Assembly: GCA_964619955.1 (NCBI GenBank)
Contig: CAZUJF010000018.1
Location: 42,770 to 106,769 of the forward strand
DNA: 64,000 bases
Direction: 5' to 3'
Source of the DNA: JACQFK01 sp964619955
Lineage (GTDB): Bacteria > Planctomycetota > MHYJ01 > JACPRB01
Positions 7,219 to 15,960 of the stretch are shown one piece after another; within the stretch, counting starts at the first letter, position 1, and each line of letters opens with the position of its first letter. A program made the position numbers and the translations under genes. The notes below the pieces were generated by a model, which searched no databases, was not told the DNA's origin, and saw only the letters and a program-made list of their open reading frames with translations.

Positions 7219-8616
7219 GTGAATGGACTCCTGAGACTCGCCACCGCGCTGGCCGCGCTGCCCCTGCTGTCCTGCGGTTTCTACTATCCGGAGAGCGACC
7301 CGGACACCGGCTCCATGCCCGAGGACCGCGCCGCGACCGCCCCCCGCTTCCATTCCGCCGTGGACGCGGCCCTGTCCTGGTGGCTCGCCACCCATCCCAC
7401 CGAGGCGGGGGCTCTGGGGATCCACGACTACGACGGCCAGCTGGACCGGGTCTCGAAGAGCGACCTCGCCTCGCGTGTGGAGGCGCTGAAAAAGCAGCTG
7501 TTCCGGCTCGGAGCCGCCGTCCGGGGGGATCTGCCCGCCAGCGACCTCGCCGATGCGGAGGTGTTGGAACTGCGTCTGCGGGCGGAACTTCACGAGATCG
7601 AGGGCGTCCGCGAGTGGGCCCGGAACCCGGGATACTACGCGAGTTTGCTGAACAGGGCGCTCTGGCCGCTCGCCTTGGGGGATCCCGAATCGGGCGAGCG
7701 TCGCCTGGGATTCCTGAGCGCGCGCCTGGAGCAGGTGACATCCTTCCTCCAGTCCGCCCGCGAGAACCTCGAACAAGTTCCGAGGCTCTGCACGGAGACC
7801 GCGATCGAGAATTTCGGGGGGCTTCTGGAAGTCGTCAGAGCGAAACTCCCCGCCGCCTTCGAAGCCGTCAGGGAGCCCGGCCTGCGACGTCGCTTCGACG
7901 AGGCACGCGCGGCGGCCCTTGAAGCTCTCTCCAAATTCCTGGAGTGGATGAAGTCCGACCTGCTGCCGAAGTCCACGGGCGTCTGGGCACTCGGCCGCGA
8001 AGCCCTGGCCCTGAAGCTGCGCTTTGAAGCGGGTGTCGAGGATCCTCTCGAGACGCTGCAGGCGCGGGGCACCCAGCTGCTGCGACAGGCCCAGGAGGCC
8101 GCGCCGAGAGCTCATGAGCAGGGTCTGACCCGGGAGGATCCGTCCAGCCACGAGGGGAGCGCCGCGGCGCAAAGGACGCCTGATCCTGCTCCGCGGATGC
8201 GCACGCGCTTCGTCTCGAGAATCTTCGCGGAAGGCTGGGCGCAGTATGCGGAAGGGAACTGCAAACCTTCCGGATTCGACGATGACGGGACTCCACACCG
8301 GACGCTCGTGAGCGTGTGTCGCTATGTGGCGGCGCTGGAAATGCACGCGTACGACATGAAGCTGGAGCAGGCTGCAACCTTCTTCGAGAAGGAAGGCCGC
8401 CTGGAGCGCTCCAGGGCGGAACGGGAAGCCCGGCAAGTGGCGCTGGATCCGGGGCTGCTTTATGCCACCCTGGGACAATACCAGATTCTCGAATTGAGGG
8501 AGGCGTGGCGTTTGAAATCGGGTCGCACACGTCAGGAATTCGACCGGGAGCTGAACTCGCTGGGAGGGGGGCCTCCGCTGAGCGTCGCCCGCCGCCTGAT
8601 GCTGGAAGGCCGCTGA
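7219..8616 (+). CDS. DUF885-family lipoprotein, probably catalytically degenerate
   Basis: 465 residues from GTG 7219, chosen because the promoter's -10 box covers the ATG at 7204. A short lipoprotein signal ends in PLLSC. The C-terminal part has the DUF885 hallmarks 'FAEGWAQYAEG' and 'LYATLGQYQILELREAWRLKSG...GGGPPLSVARRLM'. The N-terminal helical part also fits ('WWLATHPTEAGALGIHDYDGQLD'). Active DUF885 members are about 550-600 residues and carry a zinc motif HEAxPGHH before the GWAxYxE motif. Here that region is collapsed to 'SSHEGSAAAQRTPDPAPRMRTRF', and no HExxH remains. I infer an internal deletion that removed the peptidase centre. The stop is one base before moaC, so the two are probably cotranscribed. 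Confidence 0.65.
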   Translation: MNGLLRLATALAALPLLSCGFYYPESDPDTGSMPEDRAATAPRFHSAVDAALSWWLATHPTEAGALGIHDYDGQLDRVSKSDLASRVEALKKQLFRLGAAVRGDLPASDLADAEVLELRLRAELHEIEGVREWARNPGYYASLLNRALWPLALGDPESGERRLGFLSARLEQVTSFLQSARENLEQVPRLCTETAIENFGGLLEVVRAKLPAAFEAVREPGLRRRFDEARAAALEALSKFLEWMKSDLLPKSTGVWALGREALALKLRFEAGVEDPLETLQARGTQLLRQAQEAAPRAHEQGLTREDPSSHEGSAAAQRTPDPAPRMRTRFVSRIFAEGWAQYAEGNCKPSGFDDDGTPHRTLVSVCRYVAALEMHAYDMKLEQAATFFEKEGRLERSRAEREARQVALDPGLLYATLGQYQILELREAWRLKSGRTRQEFDRELNSLGGGPPLSVARRLMLEGR

Positions 8617-8617
8617 C

Positions 8618-9109
8618 ATGCCGGGACGACTGAGCCATCTGGGTCCCGACGGCGCCGCGCGCATGGTTCCCGTCGGCATGAAACTCGCCACGCAGCGGAT
8701 CGCCGTGGCGGGCGCCGAGATCCGCATGCTGCCGGCGACGTTCCGCCTGATCCGCTCCGGACGGGCGAAGAAGGGAAACGTGCTCGAGGTGGCCCGGATC
8801 GCCGGCATCCTCGCCGCCAAGCGCACCGCCGAACTGATCCCCCTCTGCCACCCCCTGGCGATCACCCAGGTGGGGGTCGATTTCGAGTTCCGCGCCCCGC
8901 GCAGCGTCCTGGTCCGAAGCCGCGTGGAAGTGCTCGACCGCACGGGGGTCGAGATGGAGGCGCTGGTCGCCGTTTCCGTGGCCGCGCTCACCGTCTACGA
9001 CATGTGCAAAGCAGTTGACAGGGGTATGGAAATCGATAAAATCCGGCTCCTCGAGAAGTCCGGCGGAAAGAGCGGAACCTTCATGCGCAACGAACGGCGA
9101 AAGCGGTAG
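8618..9109 (+). CDS. moaC: Cyclic pyranopterin monophosphate synthase MoaC
   Basis: 163 residues, full length for MoaC, which converts the radical-SAM product of MoaA into cyclic pyranopterin monophosphate in molybdenum cofactor synthesis (cytoplasm). Diagnostic segments are 'LSHLGPDGAARMVPVG', 'KKGNVLEVARIAGILAAKRTAELIPLCHPL', 'RTGVEMEALVAVSVAALTVYDMCKAVD' and 'LLEKSGGKSG'. The C-terminus ends in a basic tail. It starts one base after the DUF885 stop with no separate promoter visible. No other moa, moe or mog gene is in the window, so the pathway must be completed elsewhere. Confidence 0.95.
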   Translation: MPGRLSHLGPDGAARMVPVGMKLATQRIAVAGAEIRMLPATFRLIRSGRAKKGNVLEVARIAGILAAKRTAELIPLCHPLAITQVGVDFEFRAPRSVLVRSRVEVLDRTGVEMEALVAVSVAALTVYDMCKAVDRGMEIDKIRLLEKSGGKSGTFMRNERRKR

Positions 9110-9192
9110 TCCACCTCCCCCCGGCTTCACGTTCGTCCGTCGCGCCGTCTGCCCCCTGAGAATCGAATTTCTATCTTAAGAAGGACTGGTTT

Positions 9193-10200
9193 ATGAGCCA
9201 TCGAATCGCCATCGTCGGAGCCACCGGAGCCGTCGGCCTGAAATTCATCGAATGCATCGAGAAGCGGAAATTCCCGTTCGCTGAAATCGTCCTCTACGCC
9301 TCCGAGAAGTCGGAGGGCAAGGTCCTGCACGTCAACGGGAAGCCCTGCCGCATCGTCGGACTGCGCCCGGAGCGCGTCGAGAAATTCGACTTCGCCTTCT
9401 TCAGCGCGGGATCGGGGATCTCCAAGGAATACGCGCCGCTCTTCGCGAAGAAGGGCGGGGTGGTCATCGACAACTCCAGCGCGTGGCGCATGGACGCCGG
9501 CGTGCCGCTGGTGGTGCCCGAGGTCAACCCCGGCGACATCGCGAAGCACAAGGGCATCATCGCGAACCCCAACTGCTCGACCATCCAGATGGTCGTGGCG
9601 CTGAAACCGATCCACGACGCGGCCCGGATCCGCCGCGTGGTGGTGTCGACGTACCAGGCGGTCAGCGGCGCCGGCGGCCGCGCCCTCGAGGAGTTCGACA
9701 ACGAGACGCACGCCCAGGTCGTGAACACGAAGGCCCCGAAGCGGAGCATCTTCCCGCGCCAGATCGCGTTCAACCTGATCGCCCAGATCCCGCAGAAGGA
9801 CGCCTATCTCCCCACGGGCTACACGTCCGAGGAGATGAAGATGGTCGACGAGACGAAGAAGATCATGGGCGACGATTCCATCCGGGTGTCGCCGACCTGC
9901 GTGCGCGTCCCCGTGCGCAACTGCCACAGCGAGAGCCTCAACCTCGAGACCGAGAAGAAGCTCACGGCGGCCCAGGCGGTCGAACTGCTGCGCAAGGCCC
10001 CCGGCGTCGTGGTTCACGAGAAGCAGGAGGATTTCCCGACGCCCGCGGAGGTGAGCGGCACCTACGACACCCACGTGGGGCGCATCCGGGAGGACTGGAC
10101 CGTGCCCAACGGCCTGCATCTCTGGGTGGTGGCGGACAACATCCTCAAGGGCGCCGCGCTGAATGCGGTCCAAATCGCCGAGGTCATGATCAAGAAGTAG
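9193..10200 (+). CDS. asd: Aspartate-semialdehyde dehydrogenase
   Basis: 335 residues, the usual length. It reduces aspartyl phosphate to aspartate semialdehyde with NADPH, at the branch point to lysine/diaminopimelate, threonine and methionine. The NADP-binding glycine motif GATGAVG is at residues 9-15. The catalytic cysteine is C128 in 'NPNCSTIQM', and the substrate-binding 'SGAGGRALEEF' segment follows. The ATG has an AAGAAGGA ribosome-binding site. A strong hairpin follows the gene, separating it from truA. It belongs to the general bacterial Asd type. Confidence 0.95.
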   Translation: MSHRIAIVGATGAVGLKFIECIEKRKFPFAEIVLYASEKSEGKVLHVNGKPCRIVGLRPERVEKFDFAFFSAGSGISKEYAPLFAKKGGVVIDNSSAWRMDAGVPLVVPEVNPGDIAKHKGIIANPNCSTIQMVVALKPIHDAARIRRVVVSTYQAVSGAGGRALEEFDNETHAQVVNTKAPKRSIFPRQIAFNLIAQIPQKDAYLPTGYTSEEMKMVDETKKIMGDDSIRVSPTCVRVPVRNCHSESLNLETEKKLTAAQAVELLRKAPGVVVHEKQEDFPTPAEVSGTYDTHVGRIREDWTVPNGLHLWVVADNILKGAALNAVQIAEVMIKK

Positions 10201-10220
10201 CGCGTTCAGGTACGATAAAC

Positions 10221-10253
10221 GAAGCCGGGGGCGGGGAAGCCGCCCCCGGCTTC
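10221..10253 (+). terminator. Strong hairpin between asd and truA
   Basis: GAAGCCGGGGGCG pairs perfectly with CGCCCCCGGCTTC (13 bp) across a seven-base loop. Only a weak T content follows (GATTGCTT), so termination may be partial. The truA start lies eight bases beyond it. Confidence 0.6.
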
Positions 10254-10261
10254 GATTGCTT

Positions 10262-11065
10262 ATGGCCCGAAAGAAGAACATCCGTCTGGTGGTGGAGTAC
10301 GACGGCAGCCGCCTCTTCGGATGGCAGCTGCAGAAGGACAAGCCCACGGTCCAGGGCGAGCTGCAGAAAGCGGTCGAGAAGGTGGCGGGGCGGGCCGCGC
10401 TCATCGTGGGGTCCGGCCGCACGGACGCCGGCGTGCACGCCGAGGGCCAGGTGGCCAATTTCCACACCGGCAGCCCGATGCCCGCCCGAAAATGGCCCGA
10501 GGCGCTCAACGCCCATCTGCCGCCCGAAATCTCGGTGCGCTCCGCGGAGGAGGCGCCGCTGGAGTTCCACGCGCAATACTCCGCGACCTCCAAGATCTAC
10601 CGTTACCGGGTCCTGAACCGCCGCGAACGCAGCGCCCTGGACCGCGACCGCGTCCACATCGTCAAGCCGCCGCTCGACGTCGCCGCGATGCAGGCCGCCG
10701 CGGGGCTCTGGGTGGGCCGGCACGATTTCCGCTCCTTCGGCTCGGACATGTCGAAGAAGGAGCAGAGCACGCGGACGATCTTCTCGTTCGACATCCGCCG
10801 GGACGGCGACCGCGTGGACTTCATCGTGCACGGCGACGGCTTCCTCTACAACCAGGTCCGCACGATGGTGGGGACGCTGCTCGCGATCGGCCTGGGGCGG
10901 AAGCCGGTGACCTGGGCCCGCGAGGTCCTGGAGGCGAAGGACCGCAACAAGGCCGGCGCCACGATGCCCGGGAAGGGCCTCACGCTCCTCGAGGTCCGCT
11001 ACGACGGCGTGCCCCGGCGGGCGCCGGCCGGGAAGGCGCCGCTGCACGCCTCCGAAGAGGAATGA
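10262..11065 (+). CDS. truA: tRNA pseudouridine synthase A
   Basis: 267 residues from ATG 10262. It isomerises uridines 38-40 in the anticodon stem-loop of many tRNAs. The catalytic aspartate is D55 in 'SGRTDAGVHA'. Other TruA landmarks are 'VEYDGSRLFGWQ', 'FHAQYSATSKIYRY', 'GRHDFRSFGS' and 'GDGFLYNQVRTMVGTLLAIG'. The gene starts just behind the asd terminator hairpin without a clear ribosome-binding site. Its stop overlaps the start of the following glycosyltransferase (ATGA), so the two are translationally coupled. Confidence 0.95.
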   Translation: MARKKNIRLVVEYDGSRLFGWQLQKDKPTVQGELQKAVEKVAGRAALIVGSGRTDAGVHAEGQVANFHTGSPMPARKWPEALNAHLPPEISVRSAEEAPLEFHAQYSATSKIYRYRVLNRRERSALDRDRVHIVKPPLDVAAMQAAAGLWVGRHDFRSFGSDMSKKEQSTRTIFSFDIRRDGDRVDFIVHGDGFLYNQVRTMVGTLLAIGLGRKPVTWAREVLEAKDRNKAGATMPGKGLTLLEVRYDGVPRRAPAGKAPLHASEEE

Positions 11066-12228
11066 AGCGTCCGCGCGTTCATCACGTCATCACGCGCCTG
11101 ATCGCCGGGGGCGCCCAGGAGAACACGATCCTCGCCTGCCAGGCCTTGCGGGACCGCTACGAGATCCTGCTCCTCAGCGGGCCTCCCGAGGGGCGCGAGG
11201 GCTCGCTCGTGGAGGATGCCCGGCGCCGGGGCCTGGACGTGCGCCTCCTTCCGGATCTGGTGCGTCCCGTGTCGCCGGCCCGCGATGGGCGGGCCTTCCG
11301 GGCCCTGAAGGCGATCTTCGAAGCGGAGCGGCCGGACATCGTCCACACGCATTCCTCGAAGGCGGGCATCCTCGGGCGCTGGGCCGCGTGGGCGGCCGGG
11401 GTGCCCCTGCGCGTCCACGGGAACCACGGCCTGCCGTTCCACCGGGGCCAGTCTCCCGTCCTGCGGGCCCTCTACCGGGCGGCGGAAGGGGTCACGTCGC
11501 GGATCACGACCGCCACCGTCTGTGTCGGCGAGGAAATGCGGCGGCAAACCCTGGCGTTCCGGCTCGGCCGGAGGGACAACACGACGGTGGTGCGGAGCGG
11601 CATCGAAACGCAACGCTTCGTGCAGGCCGCGTCGTGCCGGCCCTGCCTGGGAATTCCCGAGGACGCGAAGGTGGTCGGGGTCGTGTCCCGCATGGCCTCC
11701 CACAAGGGGCATCGGCTGCTGGTGGAGGCCGCCCCTCCGGACGCCGTGCTGCTCTTCGTGGGGGACGGCGAGGAACGGGAGGCCGTCGAGGCCGGGGTCC
11801 GCCGCCGCGGGCTGAAGGCGGTCTTCGCGGGCCATGTGCCTCCCGAAGCGGTGCCGGATCTGATCGCCTCGATGGACGTGCTGGCCCATCCCTCGATGTG
11901 GGAGGGGCTGCCGCGCGCCGCGGTGCAGGCCCAGATCGTGGGCCGCCCCGTGGTCGCCTTCGATTGCGACGGCGCCCGGGAAGTGGTGGAGGAAGGGCGG
12001 ACCGGGCGGCTGGTGCCTCCGGGGTCGGTGCCGGGCCTGGCCGCCGCCCTGGTCGAGATCCTGTCCCTGCCCGACCGGGGACGCGCGTGGGGCCTCGCCG
12101 GCCGGGAGCGGATGATCCGGCTTTTCGACGCGGACCGCTGCGCGGCGGACCTGGGGGCGGTCTACGAGCGCCTGCTCACGGGTTCGCCGTCTACCGGGAC
12201 CCGTCCTCGATCCGGCCCAGGAGCCTGA
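11062..12228 (+). CDS. Glycosyltransferase family 4 (GT-B)
   Basis: 388 residues. The N-terminal GT-B half has 'ITRLIAGGAQENTI' and 'ADIVHTHSSKAGILGR'-like segments typical of GT4 enzymes acting on lipid- or undecaprenyl-linked acceptors. The C-terminal nucleotide-sugar half has 'VGVVSRMASHKGH', 'LFVGDGEER', 'FAGHVPPEAVPDLIASMDVLAHPSMWEGLPRAAVQAQIVGRPVVAF' with the E-x7-E type region, and 'GRTGRLVPPGS'. It therefore probably adds a sugar during exopolysaccharide or lipopolysaccharide assembly; donor and acceptor cannot be inferred. It is coupled to truA by ATGA. Its 3' end overlaps the convergent Ehr small-subunit gene by 38 bases. Confidence 0.85.
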   Translation: MKRPRVHHVITRLIAGGAQENTILACQALRDRYEILLLSGPPEGREGSLVEDARRRGLDVRLLPDLVRPVSPARDGRAFRALKAIFEAERPDIVHTHSSKAGILGRWAAWAAGVPLRVHGNHGLPFHRGQSPVLRALYRAAEGVTSRITTATVCVGEEMRRQTLAFRLGRRDNTTVVRSGIETQRFVQAASCRPCLGIPEDAKVVGVVSRMASHKGHRLLVEAAPPDAVLLFVGDGEEREAVEAGVRRRGLKAVFAGHVPPEAVPDLIASMDVLAHPSMWEGLPRAAVQAQIVGRPVVAFDCDGAREVVEEGRTGRLVPPGSVPGLAAALVEILSLPDRGRAWGLAGRERMIRLFDADRCAADLGAVYERLLTGSPSTGTRPRSGPGA

Positions 12229-12967
12229 GCAACCCGTCCAGTATGGTCAAGGGGTGCGGGGGGCAGCCCGGGATGTAGAGGTCGACGGGCAGCAGGTCGC
12301 CGGGGCCGTTCCATACCTCGGGGTGTCCCGCGTAGGGACCTCCGGAGATCGCGCAAGCCCCGACGGCGATCACGATTTTCGGTTCGGGAACGGCGTCGTA
12401 GGTCTTCTTGAGCGCCAGCTCCATGTTCCGGTTCAAGGCTCCGGTGATGAGCAGGCCGTCCGCATGACGCGGGGAGGCGACCATCTGGATGCCGAAACGC
12501 CCCAGATCCCAGCCCACGGTCTGGAGCACGTTCACATCCGCTTCGCAGGCGTTGCAGCCGCCGGCGCTGACCTGTCTGAGCTTCAGGGAGCGGCCGAACA
12601 GCTTGAGCAGCCTTCCCTGGAGCTTCCGGGCGAGCCGCAGGGGCTCGTCCTTCCCGATCATGAGTTCGGCGCGGCTCCGGGTGGCCAGGCGATGATCGGA
12701 GCCGAACGTGATCGTCCCCTCCGGACACGCGGTCCGGCATTCGGTGCAGAAGAGGCAGCGCCCCAGGTCCAGCGACGCCGTGCCGCCGTTCAGCCTCAGC
12801 GCATCCGTCGGGCAGCTATCGGCGCAGGCCCGGCAGTCGTCGGGGCAGCGCGAAGGGTCGATCGTGGGGGCTCCCCGGAAATGATCCGGCATCTCCGGCG
12901 GCGGGCCGTCCGGAAACTTCATCGTCCGGTGGCCCTGCTGAAGTCGGGCGAGCAGTTCCTTAATCAC
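12191..12967 (-). CDS. Ehr complex small subunit: ferredoxin fused to HyfI/NuoB-like domain
   Basis: 258 residues from GTG 12967, preceded by AAAGGAA. The N-terminal part is a two-cluster ferredoxin: C41/C45/C48/C52 (first spacing C-x3-C) and C71/C74/C77/C81 (CxxCxxCxxxCP). The C-terminal part is the small subunit that holds the proximal [4Fe-4S] cluster in group 4 hydrogenases and complex I. Its ligands C138, C141, C205 and C235 are all present ('GGCNACEAD', 'GACAISGG', 'PGCPPHP'). In Hyf and Hyc the ferredoxin and small subunit are separate proteins, so this is a fusion. It is the last gene of the operon. I infer it carries electrons from a soluble donor to the peripheral arm on the cytoplasmic side of the membrane. 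Confidence 0.85.
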   Translation of the reverse strand: MIKELLARLQQGHRTMKFPDGPPPEMPDHFRGAPTIDPSRCPDDCRACADSCPTDALRLNGGTASLDLGRCLFCTECRTACPEGTITFGSDHRLATRSRAELMIGKDEPLRLARKLQGRLLKLFGRSLKLRQVSAGGCNACEADVNVLQTVGWDLGRFGIQMVASPRHADGLLITGALNRNMELALKKTYDAVPEPKIVIAVGACAISGGPYAGHPEVWNGPGDLLPVDLYIPGCPPHPLTILDGLLRLLGRIEDGSR

Positions 12968-12997
12968 GCAGGTTCCTTTCTGGGCGGATCGGGATTC

Positions 12998-14521
12998 TCA
13001 CAGGTCATGTCCGCAGTAGGAGAGACCGAAGCTCTTGTTGCACAGCGGAAAATCGAAGATCTGCTGATTCCGGAGGGCGTACGCCAGGGCCGTCCAGTTG
13101 TGGAAGGAGGGGTCCACCACCTTGTAGCGCGAGAAGCGCCCCTCCGGGTCCGTCAGGGCCACATGGCAGACCTCGCCGCGCCACCCTTCCACGAGGGACG
13201 CCGTGATCCGCCCGGGTTCGGGGGGCTTGACCGCGGAGCGGATGGCGCCGGCGGGCAGGGACTGGAGCTGCTCCCGGACGAAGACGATCGAGCTCTGGAT
13301 CTCCATCCAACGGACGAAGGCCCGGGCGAAGACGTCCCCGGTGGACCATGTGGAGACGGGGACGTGGCTGAAGCGGTAGATGCCGGTGGGATGGTCGTGG
13401 CGCACGTCGCGCCCCAGGCCGCAGGCGCGCGCGGCGGGTCCCACCAAGCCCAGATGGTCGGCCACCGCCCGGGGCACCCGGCCGATGTCCTCGAAGCGCG
13501 CCATGACCGACGAGGTTTCCCAAAGGAGCGGGACCGCGACCCTGAGGTCCGTCTCCGCGGCGTCGAGGCGCTTGAGCAGGTCCCGGGCGCGATCCGGAGC
13601 CAGATCGAAGGCGACGCCTCCGGGACGGACGAGGCCCCGGCCGAAGCGGCTGCCGCACAGCTGGGCGGTCATGTTCAGGAAGTCCCCCCGCAGCCGGCCG
13701 CAAAAAGAGGCGGTCGGGAGGTAGCCGACGTCCCCGGCCAGCGCGCCCAGATCCCCCACGTGGTTGGCCAGGCGTTCCAGTTCCAAGGCGATCCCGCGGA
13801 GCACCTGCGCCCGGGCGGGTTCCTGGCAGCGGCCGAGCGTCTCGAGGATCCTCGCGTAGGCGGTGGCGTGGGCGATCGTCGTATCGCCCGCCAGGGTTTC
13901 CATGTAGGGCAGGGTCCGTTTGCCCGGGCCTCCCAGAAGCGCCCGTTCCACGCCCCGGTGCTGGTACCCGAGGGAGATCTCGAGGTGGAGAACCTCCTCT
14001 CCGTGGCACTGGAACCGGAAATGGCCCGGTTCGATGACTCCGGCGTGGACGGGGCCGACGGCCACCTCATGGATCTCCTCCCCCTCGACGCGGTAGAAGT
14101 CGGCGACGCCGACGGCGGGGGCTTCCGAACGGTTCCAGGCGTCCCGGCCCGCGGTCCAGGAGGCGTGATAGCGGACGGGTTTGAACCACGGATGGCCTTC
14201 GAAGCGGATCCCGAACTGCTCGGCGATCTCCCGTTCGAAGAGATGGACCTGGGGGCAGCGCGGGGTGAGGGAGGGCGCGGCATCGCCTTCGACGCGGCTT
14301 CTCAGGATGCGGAGGCCCGTCCGCTGGTCGTCCGAAAGGACGGCCCAAAGATCCGTGGCGCCTTCCGCCGTCGCCCCGAAAAGGGCGGAGACCCGCAGCC
14401 CGGCGGCGACGGCATCCAGGATCAGGGCATGGAACTCGCCGAGAGGCAGCACGGTCGTCGATCGGAGATCGACCGGGCGGCCGTTCGCCGCGGGCACGTA
14501 GCGGGGGGAGGGCGCGCTCAT
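12998..14521 (-). CDS. Ehr complex large subunit (HyfG/HycE-like) lacking NiFe ligands
   Basis: 507 residues from ATG 14521, overlapping the previous stop as ATGA. Residues 25-120 form a NuoC-like 30-kDa domain ('LFEREIAEQFGIRFEGHPWFKP'). The rest is the NuoD/hydrogenase-large-subunit domain ('EISLGYQHRGVERALL', 'LELERLANHVGDLGALAGD'). In HycE the first nickel-binding motif is ERICGICG; here residues 207-216 read METLAGDTTI with no cysteine. The C-terminal CxxC motif is replaced by 'LSYCGHDL' at residues 500-507, with one cysteine. The NiFe site therefore cannot form. The protein ends where mature hydrogenases end, without a cleavable tail. It is best classed with the energy-converting-hydrogenase-related (Ehr) proteins. 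Confidence 0.85.
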   Translation of the reverse strand: MSAPSPRYVPAANGRPVDLRSTTVLPLGEFHALILDAVAAGLRVSALFGATAEGATDLWAVLSDDQRTGLRILRSRVEGDAAPSLTPRCPQVHLFEREIAEQFGIRFEGHPWFKPVRYHASWTAGRDAWNRSEAPAVGVADFYRVEGEEIHEVAVGPVHAGVIEPGHFRFQCHGEEVLHLEISLGYQHRGVERALLGGPGKRTLPYMETLAGDTTIAHATAYARILETLGRCQEPARAQVLRGIALELERLANHVGDLGALAGDVGYLPTASFCGRLRGDFLNMTAQLCGSRFGRGLVRPGGVAFDLAPDRARDLLKRLDAAETDLRVAVPLLWETSSVMARFEDIGRVPRAVADHLGLVGPAARACGLGRDVRHDHPTGIYRFSHVPVSTWSTGDVFARAFVRWMEIQSSIVFVREQLQSLPAGAIRSAVKPPEPGRITASLVEGWRGEVCHVALTDPEGRFSRYKVVDPSFHNWTALAYALRNQQIFDFPLCNKSFGLSYCGHDL

Positions 14522-15960
14522 GGGCGGGTCTCCAGATAATGGGCCGCCTGATCGACCAGCGTGCGCAGGGGGGCGGGGAGCCAGAGGCCCAGGAGAAGGG
14601 AGCAGGCCATGAAGACCGCGACCGGGCCCACCGTCAGGAGGCTGTCCCGGTAGGGGATCATCCGGGATCGGGCGGAGGGGCGGCCCTGGACCGCCGCGAG
14701 CACGGTGGCGCCCATGCCCATGAAGACGATGAGCAGGAAGAGCAGGAAGAGGCCCCCCGTCACGAAGCGGCCGCCCTGGAAGGCCGCGGTGAGGATGGTG
14801 AATTCGCTGATGAAGGGGCCGAAAGGCGGGGAACCCGTGATCGCGATGAAGCCGAACAGGAAGAGCGTGCCGGAGAACGGGAGGCGCCGCATCGCGCCGG
14901 AGATGTCGTCGATGCTTTTCGAATCGTAGGCGCGCCGGAGGCTTCCCGCCGAAAGGAAGAGCACGCCCTTCGTCATCGCATTGTTGACGAGGTGGAGCAG
15001 GGCTCCGAAGGCGCCCATCCCCCCCAGGCCGATGCCGAGGATCAGGATTCCCATGTGTTCGACGCTGGAGTAGGCGAGCATCCGCTTGATGTCGCGCTGT
15101 CCGGTCATGAACACGCCGGCGACGAGCATGGACAGGAGCCCCAGGAAGATCAGCAGTTTGCCGCTGTAGGCGCCTTCGCCGGCGGCCGCGGTCACGTGAT
15201 GGACGCGCAGGACGGCCAGGAACGCGCAGTTGGTCAGGCCCCCCGCGAGCAGGGCGCCCACGACCCCCGGAGCCTCCCCGTAGGCGTCGGGCTTCCAGGT
15301 GTGCATCGGAGCCAGGCCCATTTTCGTCCCGTAGCCCACCAGGAGGAGGACGAACGCCGTGTGCAGCCAGGGTTTCGAGAGACGCGGCGCGTTTTGAAGG
15401 AGGTCCTCGAAGAGCAACGAGGAATCGAGGCCTTCGTGGAAGGAGGCGTAGGCCAGGAAGAACGAACCCAGCAGGGCGAGGGCGATCCCGACGGAGCAGA
15501 TCAGGAGGTACTTCCACGTCGCTTCGATGGAGCGGGGCGTGCGGTTGAAGTAGATGAGCGGGGCCGTGAGGAGCGACGTGGCTTCGATGGAGATCCACAT
15601 GAGGCCCAGGTGGTGGGACCAGACCACCAGGCTCATCACGCCCAGGAAGGCCAGGAGGCAAGCCGTGAACGTGCGGTTGGGCCAGTCCCCGCGATACCGC
15701 AGATAACCGACCGCGTAGATGCCGCAGAGGAAGTACATCACGCTGATGACCAGAAGGATCAGGCGGCCCGGCGGATCGAGCACCAGCCATCCGACGGGGG
15801 CCTGGAGATCGGGGATCAGGAGCGTCCAGATCGTCAGGACCAGATGGACGGCGCCCGTCAGGGGGATGAGCCAGGGCCGCACGCGGTTTCCCCGGACCGC
15901 CAAGGCGGCTCCCGCCATCAGGACCGGGAACAGGATGAGCGCGAATGCCATGACCGTCAT
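14518..15960 (-). CDS. HyfF/NuoN-like proton-translocating membrane subunit
   Basis: 480 residues, about 13-14 membrane segments. This is an antiporter-like subunit (proton-conducting membrane transporter family) with the conserved 'MGLAPMHTWKPDAYGEAPG' and 'RDIKRMLAYSSVEHMGILILGIGLGG' segments and lysines in the half-channel helices. It has the size of HyfF rather than of the long NuoL. It overlaps its neighbours by ATGA on both sides, consistent with equimolar assembly. The role, by homology, is proton or sodium movement coupled to redox chemistry in the peripheral arm. Confidence 0.85.
   Translation of the reverse strand: MTVMAFALILFPVLMAGAALAVRGNRVRPWLIPLTGAVHLVLTIWTLLIPDLQAPVGWLVLDPPGRLILLVISVMYFLCGIYAVGYLRYRGDWPNRTFTACLLAFLGVMSLVVWSHHLGLMWISIEATSLLTAPLIYFNRTPRSIEATWKYLLICSVGIALALLGSFFLAYASFHEGLDSSLLFEDLLQNAPRLSKPWLHTAFVLLLVGYGTKMGLAPMHTWKPDAYGEAPGVVGALLAGGLTNCAFLAVLRVHHVTAAAGEGAYSGKLLIFLGLLSMLVAGVFMTGQRDIKRMLAYSSVEHMGILILGIGLGGMGAFGALLHLVNNAMTKGVLFLSAGSLRRAYDSKSIDDISGAMRRLPFSGTLFLFGFIAITGSPPFGPFISEFTILTAAFQGGRFVTGGLFLLFLLIVFMGMGATVLAAVQGRPSARSRMIPYRDSLLTVGPVAVFMACSLLLGLWLPAPLRTLVDQAAHYLETRP

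Noticed and set aside
12998..14521. Functional group 4 [NiFe] hydrogenase.
   Set aside because: Neither nickel-binding CxxC motif is present in the large subunit, and no maturation genes are nearby.
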